Assembly (NCBI RefSeq): GCF_043194295.1
Contig: NZ_JBAFVK010000004.1
Length of the DNA: 64,000 nucleotides
Strand: one strand, 5' to 3'
From: Xanthobacter autotrophicus
GTDB taxonomy: Bacteria; Pseudomonadota; Alphaproteobacteria; Rhizobiales; Xanthobacteraceae
The notes beneath the pieces are model-generated. The model worked only from the letters and a program-made list of their open reading frames with translations. It was not told the origin of the DNA and searched no databases. Below are positions 12,099 to 21,369 of this stretch, piece after piece. The position numbers and the translations under genes are program-made. How positions within the stretch are numbered: the first letter of the stretch is position 1; every line of letters starts with the position of its first letter.

Positions 12099-12994
12099 GT
12101 TCAGCCACCGGGCTCGCGCCATTGGGCTCCACCCTGCGGGTACTGGAGCCCGCCCCGCACGTGCTCGCCTTCTACGACGGGCGCGTGCCGGGGGTGCGCC
12201 TGCACGGCGCCCAGGAGAACTGGCTGGACGATGGCGCCTATGCCCTCGGCATCGCCTCCTATGCGGTGCTGGATGGCGAGGAGGCGCTGGTCTACGACAC
12301 CCACGTCTCGTTGGCCCATGCCCGCATCATTCGGGAAACGCTGGAGACGCGGGGCGCCCGGCGCATCCGGGTGGTGCTGAGCCATTGGCACGACGACCAT
12401 GTGGCAGGTAATGAGGTATTCGCCGATTGCGAGATCATCGCCAACCGGGAAACCGCCGCCCTGCTCGCCGTCCACAGGGCGCGGCTGGAGGCGGGCGCCC
12501 CACCCATCTGCCCGCTGATCCTGCCGAACCTTCTGTTTGAACAGCGACTTCAGCTGAACATCGGTTCGGTTCCGGTGATGCTTTTCCACATGGATATCCA
12601 CAGCCGGGACGGCACGGTCGCCCTGCTTCCGAACGGGTTGCTTCTCGCCGGCGACACCCTGGAAGACCCCATCACCTATGTGGACGAGCCCGACCGCCTC
12701 GCCATCCACCTCGAAGGGCTGGAGCGGCTCGCGGCACTGGGCGCCACGCGCATCCTGCCCAACCACGGCACGCCGGAGGTGATCGCCGGCGGCGGCTACG
12801 GGCCGGCGCTGATAACGGCCACCCGTCTCTATGTGCAGCAGCTGCTGCGGCTGAAGGCCGAGCCGGAGCTGGCCGGGCTGGACCTGCGGACCTTCGCCAA
12901 GGCGGCCTTCGCGACGGGGGCGGTGACGTATTTCGAGCCCTATGAGGCGGTGCACCGGCGCAATGTGGTGGCTGTGGTCGCCTCCAACCCCTGA
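12095..12994 (+). CDS. Metallo-beta-lactamase fold hydrolase translationally coupled to mutB
   Basis: 299 residues, starting at a GTG that overlaps the mutB stop (GTGA), which implies coupled translation. The zinc signature is SHWHDDHVAGN (HxHxDH), followed by a later LLAGDTLED aspartate motif and ILPNHGTPEV with a third-site histidine, so both metal sites look complete. Members include thioesterases, glyoxalase II-like and arylsulfatase-like hydrolases, and sequence alone does not choose. Its position suggests an acyl-CoA or CoA-thioester repair or overflow role, but that is inference. Confidence 0.85.
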   Translation: MSSATGLAPLGSTLRVLEPAPHVLAFYDGRVPGVRLHGAQENWLDDGAYALGIASYAVLDGEEALVYDTHVSLAHARIIRETLETRGARRIRVVLSHWHDDHVAGNEVFADCEIIANRETAALLAVHRARLEAGAPPICPLILPNLLFEQRLQLNIGSVPVMLFHMDIHSRDGTVALLPNGLLLAGDTLEDPITYVDEPDRLAIHLEGLERLAALGATRILPNHGTPEVIAGGGYGPALITATRLYVQQLLRLKAEPELAGLDLRTFAKAAFATGAVTYFEPYEAVHRRNVVAVVASNP

Positions 12995-13004
12995 CGGCGC
13001 CCCC

Positions 13005-14936
13005 TCACCCCGCCTTGTGCAGGCTCACGCCGGCCTTGGCCTTGCCCAGCAGCCCTTCCGCCTTGGCCACGATGGCGTCGGCGTCGAGGCCGGCGGCGGC
13101 CAGCTGGCGGGCTTGGCTCTCCTGGTCGATGTAGATGTCGGGCAGCACCATGGCGCGCACCTTCACCGTGCCACGGTCGAGCAGGCCCTCGTCGGTGACC
13201 AGCTGGAGCACGTGGCTGCCGAAGCCGCCCACCGAGCCCTCTTCCACCGTGATCAGTGCGCCATGGCCGGCGGCGAGCTTCAGCACCAGCTCCCGGTCGA
13301 GGGGCTTGGCGAAGCGGGCGTCGGCCACGGTGACGGTGAAGCCGGCCGCCTCCAGCCGCTCGGCGGCGTCCAGGCAGGCGGCAAGGCGGGTGCCGAGGGA
13401 AAGCAGGGCAACATCACCCTCCCCGGTTCCGTGCACGATGCGGCCCTTGCCGATGGGCAGGACCTCGCCGCGCTCGGGCCGCTCCACGCCGACGCCCTCG
13501 CCGCGTGGGAAGCGCACGGCGCTTGGGCCGTCATCGAAGGCCACCATGGTGGCCATCATGTGCACCAGCTCCGCCTCGTCGGCGGGGGCCATCACGGTCA
13601 TGCCCGGCAGGCAGGCGAGGAAGGCGATGTCGAAGGCGCCCGCATGGGTCGCCCCGTCCGCCCCCACGAGACCGGCGCGGTCGATGACGAAGCGCACGGG
13701 CAGGCCCTGCAGCGCCACATCGTGCACCACCTGGTCATAGGCCCGCTGGAGGAAGGTGGAATAGAGCGCGCAGAACGGCTTGAAGCCTTCCGCCGCGAGC
13801 CCGGCGGCGAATGTCACCGCATGCTGCTCGGCGATGCCCACGTCGAAGGTACGCTCGGGATGGACTTGGCCGAACAGGTCCAGCCCCGTGCCCGACGGCA
13901 TGGCGGCGGTGATGGCGACCACCTTGGGGTCGCGCCGCGCTTGCGAAATCAGGCTCTCGGCGAACACGCGGGTATAGGAGGGGGCGTTGGACTTCGCCTT
14001 CACCTGGGCGCCGGTGACCACGTCGAACTTGACCACGCCGTGGTACTTGTCGGCGCTGGCCTCGGCGGGGGCGTAGCCCTTGCCCTTCTGGGTCACCACA
14101 TGGACCAGGATGGGGCCGGTCTTGGCGTCCCGCACGTTCTTCAGCACCGGCAGCAGGTGGTCCAGATTGTGCCCGTCGATGGGCCCCACATAATAAAAGC
14201 CTAGCTCCTCGAAGAGGGTGCCGCCGGTCCAGAAGCCGCGGGCGAATTCCTCGGCCCGCGCCGCGCCGCGCTCCACGAACTTGGGCAGGTGGCCGGCGAT
14301 CTGCTTGCCGATCTCCCGCAGCGAGCGGTAGGTCTGCCCCGAAATCAGTCGCGCCAGATAGGCCGACATGGCCCCCGTGGGCGGGGCGATGGACATGTCG
14401 TTGTCGTTGAGGATGACGATGAGGCGCGAATCCATGGCCCCGGCATTGTTCATGGCCTCATAGGCCATGCCCGCCGACATGGCGCCGTCCCCGATCACGC
14501 ACACCACGTTGCGCTCTTCCCCAGAGAGATCGCGCGCCACTGCCATGCCGAGGCCGGCAGAGATGGAGGTAGAGGAGTGCGCCGCGCCAAAGGGGTCGTA
14601 TTCGCTCTCCGAGCGGCGGGTGAAGCCCGAGAGGCCGCCGCCCTGGCGCAGCGTGCGGATGCGGTCGCGCCGGCCGGTGAGGATCTTGTGGGGGTAGCAC
14701 TGGTGGCCGACATCCCAGATCAGGCGATCGTGGGGGGTGTTGAACACGTGGTGCAGGGCCACCGTAAGCTCGACCACGCCCAGGCCCGCGCCCAGATGCC
14801 CGCCGGTCACGGAGACGGCATCGATGGTCTCCGCGCGCAGTTCGGCGGCGAGCTGGGCCAGTCTGTCCTGGGGCAGGCGCCGCACGTCGGCGGCATCGTG
14901 GATGGTATCGAGCAGCGGGGTCTTCAGCAAAGTCAC
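13005..14936 (-). CDS. dxs: 1-deoxy-D-xylulose-5-phosphate synthase
   Basis: 643 residues from the GTG at 14936, preceded by GGAG at suitable spacing; the frame is open further upstream but the family begins near TLLKTPLLDTIHDAAD. It condenses pyruvate and glyceraldehyde 3-phosphate, the first step of the MEP isoprenoid pathway. Visible features are the thiamine diphosphate motif GDGAMSAGMAYEAMNNAG, the DXS signature DVGHQCYPHKILTGRRD, and the transketolase-type pyrimidine-binding domain with GIAEQHAVTFAAGLA. In many Rhizobiales dxs lies next to xseB; here the two are about 5 kb apart. Confidence 0.96.
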   Translation of the reverse strand: MTLLKTPLLDTIHDAADVRRLPQDRLAQLAAELRAETIDAVSVTGGHLGAGLGVVELTVALHHVFNTPHDRLIWDVGHQCYPHKILTGRRDRIRTLRQGGGLSGFTRRSESEYDPFGAAHSSTSISAGLGMAVARDLSGEERNVVCVIGDGAMSAGMAYEAMNNAGAMDSRLIVILNDNDMSIAPPTGAMSAYLARLISGQTYRSLREIGKQIAGHLPKFVERGAARAEEFARGFWTGGTLFEELGFYYVGPIDGHNLDHLLPVLKNVRDAKTGPILVHVVTQKGKGYAPAEASADKYHGVVKFDVVTGAQVKAKSNAPSYTRVFAESLISQARRDPKVVAITAAMPSGTGLDLFGQVHPERTFDVGIAEQHAVTFAAGLAAEGFKPFCALYSTFLQRAYDQVVHDVALQGLPVRFVIDRAGLVGADGATHAGAFDIAFLACLPGMTVMAPADEAELVHMMATMVAFDDGPSAVRFPRGEGVGVERPERGEVLPIGKGRIVHGTGEGDVALLSLGTRLAACLDAAERLEAAGFTVTVADARFAKPLDRELVLKLAAGHGALITVEEGSVGGFGSHVLQLVTDEGLLDRGTVKVRAMVLPDIYIDQESQARQLAAAGLDADAIVAKAEGLLGKAKAGVSLHKAG

Positions 14937-15070
14937 GGACAACTCCGTCCGGAACGAACCGGGAAAATGAGCCTTACACACGCGCGCGGTGGCATGCAAC
15001 GGACAAGGCCGATGGGGAGGGTGTCACCAGGCGACCGCCTCCCGTGGCTCTGCGCAAGTCTGCCAGGGAG

Positions 15071-15955
15071 TCATACGCGCGGGGATGGCGTTTGGAGCAC
15101 GTCATCAAAACATCCCGCCATTTTTCCGCTCCGGATGGCGAAGCGGTGCAGATCAAGGCACGCCAGCGCCAGCACGCAGCCCCCGGCCAGCTTGGCGATC
15201 TGCGGCAAGGTCGGGCGCGAGCAGCCATATTTCTCAAGCACATAGCGCTCAGACTGCATCTTGGCCCGGTTGACCCGGAAGGTCTGGCCGAACGACGGCG
15301 CGCTGGAGCGCCCGCCCGCATGGGTCACCCGCGCCCCTGTCACCACGATGATGGGAATGTGCCGGGCGATGGCCCGCAGCGAGAGGTCGTCGTCCTCGTG
15401 ATAGAGGAAAATGGCCTCGTCGAAGCCGCCCAGCGCAAAGAAGGCCTCCCGCGCCATCATGAAGGCGGCGCCGTGGACGAAGCGGGTGCAGTAATCCCCA
15501 GCGATCTCGTCCGGCGACAGGCGCAGGCGGCGGGGAACCTTCTCCAGGATGGAGCCTTCCTTGCGCATCAGCCGGCCGTTCTCCCCCAGGATGGCCGGCA
15601 TCAGGATGGCCGGATCGCCATAGCGGCCGGTGGCGGCCAGCAGCGCCGGCAGGGTCTCGCCATCCAGCACCGCATCGGGATTGAGGAACAGGACGTAGGG
15701 CGTGGCCGCCCGCCGCGCGCCGGCATTGCAGGCGGTACCGAAGCCGGCATTGGCCGGCATGGCCAGAAAATCCACCGATCGCGACAGGCCGGCCCGCCAG
15801 GCGGCGCCATCGGGGCTTGCATTGTCTACGATCACCACCGGGCACTCGGCCGGCACGCTCGCCACCGCCCGGCCGATCACCGCCCCGCTGTTGTAGGTGA
15901 CGAACACCACGGTCACGGCGGACAAAGGCGAAGCGGTGGACGGATCGGCGGACAC
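15071..15955 (-). CDS. Glycosyltransferase family 2 (rhamnosyltransferase-like)
   Basis: 294 residues with a GTG start at 15955 and GAGGG upstream. The N-terminus VTVVFVTYNSGAVIGRAV followed by VIVDNASPDG is the GT-A nucleotide-sugar binding fold; LFLNPDAVLDG carries the DxD-like metal site and LYHEDDDLSLRA the acceptor/catalytic ED motif. It probably adds a sugar to a surface polysaccharide or glycolipid. The donor and acceptor cannot be read from sequence. The neighbouring gene is a second glycosyltransferase on the same strand. Confidence 0.88.
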   Translation of the reverse strand: MSADPSTASPLSAVTVVFVTYNSGAVIGRAVASVPAECPVVIVDNASPDGAAWRAGLSRSVDFLAMPANAGFGTACNAGARRAATPYVLFLNPDAVLDGETLPALLAATGRYGDPAILMPAILGENGRLMRKEGSILEKVPRRLRLSPDEIAGDYCTRFVHGAAFMMAREAFFALGGFDEAIFLYHEDDDLSLRAIARHIPIIVVTGARVTHAGGRSSAPSFGQTFRVNRAKMQSERYVLEKYGCSRPTLPQIAKLAGGCVLALACLDLHRFAIRSGKMAGCFDDVLQTPSPRV

Positions 15956-15971
15956 GAGACCCTCGCTACCA

Positions 15972-16030
15972 GAGCGGTTTCGAGCGAAGCGGAGACCGGC
16001 TCGCGGGACGAAAACGCGTCAACACAGGTT
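15972..16030. repeat. Single copy of a rhizobial intergenic palindromic repeat
   Basis: The stretch contains CGAGCGAAGCGGAGACCGG and GAAAACGCGTC, the reverse complement of the units clustered at 56213-56440. It lies between the two glycosyltransferase genes. Elements of this look (ACCGG centre flanked by AAAACGCGT and TTTCGAGCGAAG arms) are common in rhizobial genomes. Confidence 0.75.
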
Positions 16031-16109
16031 TCTCGAATGATTGCCGTGAGCCACGGCGAACGGCGATCACGCGAACGGGCGGTTCAAGGCCCGCCCGGTC
16101 TTCCTGCCT

Positions 16110-17324
16110 TCAGGAGGCCGCGAACACAAGCTCCGGCTGCAATGCGGCGCGCAGACGCTTCAGCTCGGGATGGACGGCGACGCCGGACATGGCGGAAAGC
16201 ACCGCTTCGGGGTTGATCACGCTCATGCACCGGCGCTGGTAGGGGCACAGCGTCTCTGACGGCAACGTGCAGGGCGCGCAGCCGGCCCCCCCATGCACGA
16301 CCACCGTGGCCGGCCCCATGGGCGCCCAGACACGGATGTCGGTAAAGCCGGAGAACAGCGCGACGGTGGGCATGCCGATGGAGGCGGCAAGATGGGTGGT
16401 GCCCGTGTCCACGCCGACAAAGGCGGCGGCGGACTGCATCACGCCCGGAAGGTCGGCAAGGTCAACCTGGCCCACGAGATCCCGCAGCCGGTCCGGCGGC
16501 AGTACGGCGGCGATCCGCGCCGCCATCTCGGCCTCCTCGCCCCGGCCGATGACGACGACATCAAGGCTCGTGCGCTCGACGATCGCCGCGGCAAGGCCGA
16601 CCCAGCCCTCCGCCGTCCACCCCTTGATGCCGAGACGCGTTCCCGGCGCGAGGATCACGCAGTCGCTCAGGTCTCCGGCGGGATGGGGACGGCTGGCGAA
16701 GCGCGCCGTCTCCCCGCGCATGTCACGGGCATGCACCAGCGCTTCCACCAGCAGCACCATCCGGGTGGAGGAATGGCTCATCGCGGGCCACGGCTTGCGG
16801 CGCATGCAGCGCTCCAGCTCCGGTAGCGCGATGTCGAGGGCGTAGAGATTGACCGGATCGGCGAAGCCGACGCGGACCTTGGCGTCCAGGCCCCAGAGCA
16901 GGGCGCGCGCCTCGTCTTCCTGCCTCAGGTCGATGATGATGTCGTGGGCCGGCAGCCCCAACGCTTTGAGCTCACTGACGTCGTCCGCATTGGCGAAGCG
17001 CGGCTCCTGCATGCGGGCGCCAAAGAAATCAAAGCTGTAGACCGCGGAGAACAGGCCGGTTGAGCGCGCCAGATCCGCCACGAACGGCGCACACAGAAGC
17101 GAGACGGCCGAGGTGGGGAACGCCGCCCGCAACCGCTTCACGGCGGGCAGGGCGGTGACGAAATCGCCGATATGGTCGAGCTTCACCACCAGAATGGACG
17201 GGGACGAGCCAAGAGCGCGAAGCGTGTTCGAGGGGCTGGTCCACACCTGCGCCACCGGCGCGCCCAGGGGGCCGACTCGAGGCTTCCTGGGTTTGCCTCC
17301 GCGAAGAAGATCACGCAGCTTCAT
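16110..17324 (-). CDS. Glycosyltransferase family 9 (heptosyltransferase-like)
   Basis: 404 residues from the ATG at 17324 (MKLRDLLRGG); a GTG at 17360 would add 12 residues and cannot be excluded. GT9 marks are the N-terminal ILVVKLDHIGDFVTALPA, the mid-protein LAPGTRLGIKGW, and the C-terminal FVGVDTGTTHLAASIGMPTVALFSG nucleotide-sugar site. A Cys-rich stretch CAPCTLPSETLCPYQRRCM near the end is typical of some GT9 proteins. GT9 enzymes usually add heptose or related sugars to LPS core; the substrate here is unknown. It forms a pair with the GT2 gene downstream. Confidence 0.88.
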   Translation of the reverse strand: MKLRDLLRGGKPRKPRVGPLGAPVAQVWTSPSNTLRALGSSPSILVVKLDHIGDFVTALPAVKRLRAAFPTSAVSLLCAPFVADLARSTGLFSAVYSFDFFGARMQEPRFANADDVSELKALGLPAHDIIIDLRQEDEARALLWGLDAKVRVGFADPVNLYALDIALPELERCMRRKPWPAMSHSSTRMVLLVEALVHARDMRGETARFASRPHPAGDLSDCVILAPGTRLGIKGWTAEGWVGLAAAIVERTSLDVVVIGRGEEAEMAARIAAVLPPDRLRDLVGQVDLADLPGVMQSAAAFVGVDTGTTHLAASIGMPTVALFSGFTDIRVWAPMGPATVVVHGGAGCAPCTLPSETLCPYQRRCMSVINPEAVLSAMSGVAVHPELKRLRAALQPELVFAAS

Positions 17325-17699
17325 GACAGCAGGTCCGACGCGAACATCACGGGATTGCACGAGTAACGCGAAACGGTCTTGGCGCTGAAAGCGCTACTGC
17401 CGGCCAGTATGGTATTCTGTGAACGTGTGCAAATGCCATCACGCAACCTTTTGCTCTCGTACTGCCCCGCCTTAGCTTCTGCCGCGCAGCGAGCCACCTG
17501 TCTCGATCTCGCCGCTATATACTTAAAATAGCGGTGTTTTCTTGAGATTATCGGCCGCTTTACGGATAGGTTGCTTCAACCCTGGCGCGATCCTTTCCCA
17601 AGCCGCCCTCGGGGCAAAATGGGCTCGGCACGGGTTCTAAACCGTCTCGAAAGGGGCGGCGCTGGCCATCCGTGCGGGTTTTCGCTAGAAGGCGCCCCC
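17325..17699. other. 375-bp divergent intergenic region, relatively AT-rich
   Basis: This separates the GT9 gene (minus) from the hydrolase gene (plus) and must hold both promoters. The part 17380-17580 is noticeably less GC-rich than its surroundings. One perfect small hairpin is visible, CGCTAT at 17513-17518 and ATAGCG at 17528-17533. I see no credible gene. Confidence 0.5.
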
Positions 17700-19019
17700 A
17701 TGCGGGAGGTGCCAGCAACGCGCGTCGGCCGGCGCCACGTGTTCTTCGTGGCCGGGTACGATCCCATGACGGTGGAAGGCCACCATCGCATCTTCCTGCG
17801 CGAGCTGAAGCGTTTCGGCACGGTCTGGCGGGCGGCGACACGCTGCCGCGACGCCGGCCTGGTCCAGATACCCACCGGCGCGCTCTGGCAGTCCGAGGCG
17901 GAGGGCCCGGGCTGGCACACCTCAACCACCTTCGAGATCCTGGCCTGGGACGACCTTGCCCGCGCCGACATGGGGCGGCCGGTGCGCTCCCACCTGCGCG
18001 GTTCCGTGCGCGCGATCATCGACATGGTGACCAGCGGCACGCTTTTCGCCTATTTCCGCACCAGCCGGCGTTACGGCTTCTTCTTCCTGTTCACCTATCT
18101 GCTGCTTTTCGCCTTCTGGGCGGCGGCGGCGGCAGTGGGCTTCGGGGCAGCGCACGGGTTGGCGCCTCATCTCGGCCCCGTGGCGGCGGGGCTGTGCGGG
18201 GTGGTGACCACCCTCGCGACCGGCCTGCTACTGATGCGTTGGCCGGGGCGGCGCTTTCGCCTGAGGCAATCCCTCGACCTCGCGGAATTTTCCGTGAATT
18301 TCGCCCATGGCCGCCATCCCGATGTGGATGCGCGGGTCGCGGCCTTCGCCGAGCGGCTGCGCGCCGTGGCGGCGGATGCCGCGCGGGACGGCGTGGACGA
18401 GATCGTGATCGCCGGGCACAGCCTGGGCGCCATGCATGCGGTGTCGGCGGTGGCCGCAGCGCTCGATCAGGACCCGGAGTTCGGCACAAAGGTTCGCGTG
18501 CGCATCCTCACCCTCGGCAGCACCACGGCGAAGTTCGCGCTGCATCCGGCCGGCGCGCGGCTCCGGGCGGCGGCGCGGCGGGTGGCGGATGCCCCTCAGA
18601 TCGGCTGGGTGGAGGTGCAGTCGCGGGACGACATCGTCTCCTTCTACAAGCTCAATCCGGTGACCCTCGAGCGCGCAACCTTTGCCGAGCCGCAGCTGGC
18701 GGTGGGGGATTTCGCGCAGCGCCCGCTGCTGCGGCATGTGCCGGTGCGCGACATGGTCTCGGCGGCCACCTACCGGCGCTTCTTCTTCGATGTCATGCGG
18801 CGCCACTGCCAGTGCTTCCTGGCGAGCGACATCCGCGCCCCGCACGATTTCTACGCCTATGTATGCGGCCCGTTCGCATTCGACGTGCTGGCCGCCCACC
18901 TCCATGCCCTTTGTGCCTATATGGCGCCCGACGGCACCCCCCTGCCGACCGTCCGCGACGCGAGCGGGCGCCTGATGGCCCTTCCCGACCATGCCCCTTC
19001 CTCACCAAGCGAGCCCTGA
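17700..19019 (+). CDS. Membrane-associated alpha/beta hydrolase of unknown substrate
   Basis: 439 residues from the ATG at 17700 (MREVPATRVGRR); the frame is open 129 bases further upstream but that part has no protein-like character. The nucleophile elbow GHSLG (IAGHSLGAMHAV) marks a lipase/esterase-type alpha/beta hydrolase. Two hydrophobic segments lie about residues 125-150 and 160-180, so the protein is probably membrane-anchored between an N-terminal cytosolic part and the hydrolase domain. No closer family is recognised. The next gene starts immediately at the stop, suggesting one transcript with the ICMT-like methyltransferase and a shared lipid or membrane role. Confidence 0.75.
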   Translation: MREVPATRVGRRHVFFVAGYDPMTVEGHHRIFLRELKRFGTVWRAATRCRDAGLVQIPTGALWQSEAEGPGWHTSTTFEILAWDDLARADMGRPVRSHLRGSVRAIIDMVTSGTLFAYFRTSRRYGFFFLFTYLLLFAFWAAAAAVGFGAAHGLAPHLGPVAAGLCGVVTTLATGLLLMRWPGRRFRLRQSLDLAEFSVNFAHGRHPDVDARVAAFAERLRAVAADAARDGVDEIVIAGHSLGAMHAVSAVAAALDQDPEFGTKVRVRILTLGSTTAKFALHPAGARLRAAARRVADAPQIGWVEVQSRDDIVSFYKLNPVTLERATFAEPQLAVGDFAQRPLLRHVPVRDMVSAATYRRFFFDVMRRHCQCFLASDIRAPHDFYAYVCGPFAFDVLAAHLHALCAYMAPDGTPLPTVRDASGRLMALPDHAPSSPSEP

Positions 19020-19610
19020 ATGAGCCTCGTCCTCTTCGCCAAGATCGCCTGGGCGGTCGGCGTCGCCTCCTGGTACGTGCTGCGCATCCCCTTCCAGCGC
19101 AAGGCGCGACGCCAGCAGGTGGCCGACGCGCGCCACCGCACCGCCCGCGACATGACGCTGCTCACCATCTCGACCCTCGGGCTCGGGGTAATGCCGGCCA
19201 TCTACGCCCTCACCTCCTTCCCGCGCTTCGCCTCCTACGTGCCGGCGGTGGCGCAGGTGGTGGCGGGGGTGTTGGTGTTCCTCGCGGCGCTATGGCTGTT
19301 CTGGCGCACCCATCGCCAGCTCGGGCGCAACTGGTCGGTGACGCTGGAGATCAAGGACAAGCACAAGCTCATCACCTCCGGCGTCTACGAGCGGGTGCGC
19401 CACCCCATGTATTCCGCCTTCTTCCTGTGGGCGCTGGCGCAGGCGCTGCTTTTGCCAAACCTGATCGCCGGCCCGGCGGGGCTTGTGGGCTTCGGCACCC
19501 TGTTCTTCTTCCGGGTGGGGCGGGAGGAAAAGATGATGCGCGAAGCCTTCGGCGCCGAATACGAGGCTTATGAGAAGCGCACCAAGCGCGTCATCCCCGG
19601 CCTCTATTGA
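19020..19610 (+). CDS. Integral membrane methyltransferase of the ICMT/phospholipid methyltransferase group
   Basis: 196 residues, starting directly after the hydrolase stop (TGAATG). Four to five hydrophobic helices are visible. The C-terminal part has the family signature: GVYERVRHPMYSAFF, then VGREEKMMREAFGAEYEAYEKRT and a terminal RVIPGLY. These residues bind S-adenosylmethionine in isoprenylcysteine carboxyl methyltransferases and related bacterial phospholipid N-methyltransferases. The bacterial substrate is usually unknown. Coupling to the preceding hydrolase suggests a joint modification of a lipid. Confidence 0.85.
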   Translation: MSLVLFAKIAWAVGVASWYVLRIPFQRKARRQQVADARHRTARDMTLLTISTLGLGVMPAIYALTSFPRFASYVPAVAQVVAGVLVFLAALWLFWRTHRQLGRNWSVTLEIKDKHKLITSGVYERVRHPMYSAFFLWALAQALLLPNLIAGPAGLVGFGTLFFFRVGREEKMMREAFGAEYEAYEKRTKRVIPGLY

Positions 19611-19641
19611 GGGCGCGGAACAGAGCGCGAAAATCGCGCCC
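19611..19641. terminator. Hairpin between the convergent ICMT-like and xseB genes
   Basis: An outer stem GGGCGCG/CGCGCCC (19611-19617, 19635-19641) competes with an inner perfect stem GCGCGA-AAA-TCGCGC (19625-19639). No T-tract follows, so factor-independent termination is uncertain. Confidence 0.4.
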
Positions 19642-19721
19642 GCAGCGATTCGGTCCTGCCCTGTTCGCCCTGCGTGCGCGCGGCGGACGAACAGACGTTC
19701 CATTTCGGGACAAGGACGCCC

Positions 19722-20015
19722 CTACCCGTCCGCGTCCAACGGCGCGGTGCCGGAGGGGCGGCCGTCGGCGTCGCGGGTGATGGTCTCGACGCGGGCTTCC
19801 GCTGCCTTCAGCAGCGTATCGCAGCGCATCTTCAGCGCCTCGCCCCGCTCATACATGGCGATGGATTCCTCCAGCGGCACGCTGCCCCGCTCAAGGTTGC
19901 CGACGATGGCCTCCAGCTCCGCCAAAGCCTGCTCGAAGCTGAGCTTGTCCACCCCCGCCGCCGGTCCGGTGCTCTGGCCCGACTTGGCGCTTGTTGCCTT
20001 CGCTGCTTCGGCCAT
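19722..20015 (-). CDS. xseB: Exodeoxyribonuclease VII small subunit
   Basis: 97 residues from the ATG at 20015, which has GGAGG six bases upstream; a GTG at 20042 is less well supported. The core LSFEQALAELEAIVGNLERG and VPLEESIAMYERGEALKMRC is the conserved helical XseB domain, which assembles along the XseA large subunit to make the single-strand-specific nuclease. xseA is not in the window. The gene is convergent with the ICMT-like gene and divergent from hisZ. Confidence 0.93.
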   Translation of the reverse strand: MAEAAKATSAKSGQSTGPAAGVDKLSFEQALAELEAIVGNLERGSVPLEESIAMYERGEALKMRCDTLLKAAEARVETITRDADGRPSGTAPLDADG

Positions 20016-20178
20016 GGCCGCCTCCGCTGATTCCCTCGGCACACCTTATACCGATCCGGAACCGGCCTACCCATGCCCGCCCGAACGCGGATGCCGCCGC
20101 GCTTGGTTCCCCGCCGGGGTGGCCCCGGCGCCCGCCCTTTGGTAGAAGCCGGCCAGAAATCTCAGGAAAACACTGCTC

Positions 20179-21369
20179 ATGTTGCCCGCGGCGTCCGCGC
20201 CCCTTCCGCCCCGCGATCCCTCAAGCCTCGAAGATGCGCTGATTGCGTGCTTCGAGACGGCCGGCTTCTCGCGCCACGATCCGCCCATCCTCCATCCGGC
20301 GGACGCCTTCCTCGACCTGTCGGGGGAATCCATCCGCCGCCGCATGTATCTGACGGCGGACGCGGACGGGCGGGAATTGTGCCTGCGGCCCGACATCACC
20401 ATCCCGGTGGCCCGCGCCGTCATCGCCGAGCGCATGCCGCTGCCGGCGCGGGTGAGCTATCTTGGCCCCGTGTTCCGCTTCCGCGGAGAGGGATCGGGCG
20501 AGTTCCGGCAGGCGGGCGTGGAATCCTTCGGCCGCACCGACATCGAGGCGGCCGACGCGGAGATGGTCGCCCTCGGCCTCAACGCCTGCGCGCTCTATGG
20601 CGTCCCGCAGCCGGAGATCCGGCTCGGCGACGTGGGCCTGTTCGCCGCGCTGCTGGAGGCGCTGCCCCTCGCCCCGGCCCTTCGCCGGCGCTTGCTGAAG
20701 GATTTCGGCCAGAGCCGGCTCGATGCCGACCTCGGCCGCCAGAAGGAGCGCCCGAAAGAGAGCGCCTCGGCCCATGCTGGCGTGCTGGCGGCCCTCACCG
20801 GCGCCGATCCCGAGGCGGCGCGGGCGCTGATCACCGATCTTCTGTCCATCGCCGGCATCTCCACCGTGGGCGGACGCACCGTGTCCGAGATCGCCGAACG
20901 CTTCCTGGAGCAGTCCTCGCTGGAGGCCGGAGCGGGCCTCTCCGGCGAGACCGGGGAGATCCTCTCGCGCTACCTCGCCATCGCCGGCACGCCGGACGAG
21001 GCCTCCGCCCGCATGCGGGCGCTGGCGGCGGACGCGGGCATCGATCTTTCCGCCGCGCTCGATACCTTCGACCGGCGCACCGGCTTCCTCACCGCCTATG
21101 CGGTGAATCTCGCCGACGTGCGCTTCTCCAGCGCCTTCGGGCGGCCGCTCGACTATTACAGCGGCATGGTGTTCGAGCTGCACGACACCTTGGGGCGCAC
21201 CGATGGGCCGCTGGTGGCCGGCGGGCGCTACGACAAGCTGCTGTCGCGCCTCGGCGCCGAGACCAGCGTGCCCGGCGTCGGCCTCGCGGTATGGGTGGAA
21301 CGCCTCGCCGCCCTCGCCCTCCCCCTCGACTCCGCCCCCTTCCCTGCTGCCGTGGAGGGCGCCCGATGA
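20179..21369 (+). CDS. hisZ: ATP phosphoribosyltransferase regulatory subunit
   Basis: 396 residues with AGGAAA upstream of the ATG. It is a histidyl-tRNA synthetase paralogue: class II motif 2-like LCLRPDITIPVAR and YLGPVFRFRGEGSGEFRQAGVE, and the HisA-like motif GGRYDKLLSRLG, without the synthetase anticodon-binding domain. HisZ associates with HisG and makes the first enzyme of histidine synthesis sensitive to histidine. Its last four bases overlap hisG (ATGA), so the two are translationally coupled. Confidence 0.94.
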   Translation: MLPAASAPLPPRDPSSLEDALIACFETAGFSRHDPPILHPADAFLDLSGESIRRRMYLTADADGRELCLRPDITIPVARAVIAERMPLPARVSYLGPVFRFRGEGSGEFRQAGVESFGRTDIEAADAEMVALGLNACALYGVPQPEIRLGDVGLFAALLEALPLAPALRRRLLKDFGQSRLDADLGRQKERPKESASAHAGVLAALTGADPEAARALITDLLSIAGISTVGGRTVSEIAERFLEQSSLEAGAGLSGETGEILSRYLAIAGTPDEASARMRALAADAGIDLSAALDTFDRRTGFLTAYAVNLADVRFSSAFGRPLDYYSGMVFELHDTLGRTDGPLVAGGRYDKLLSRLGAETSVPGVGLAVWVERLAALALPLDSAPFPAAVEGAR

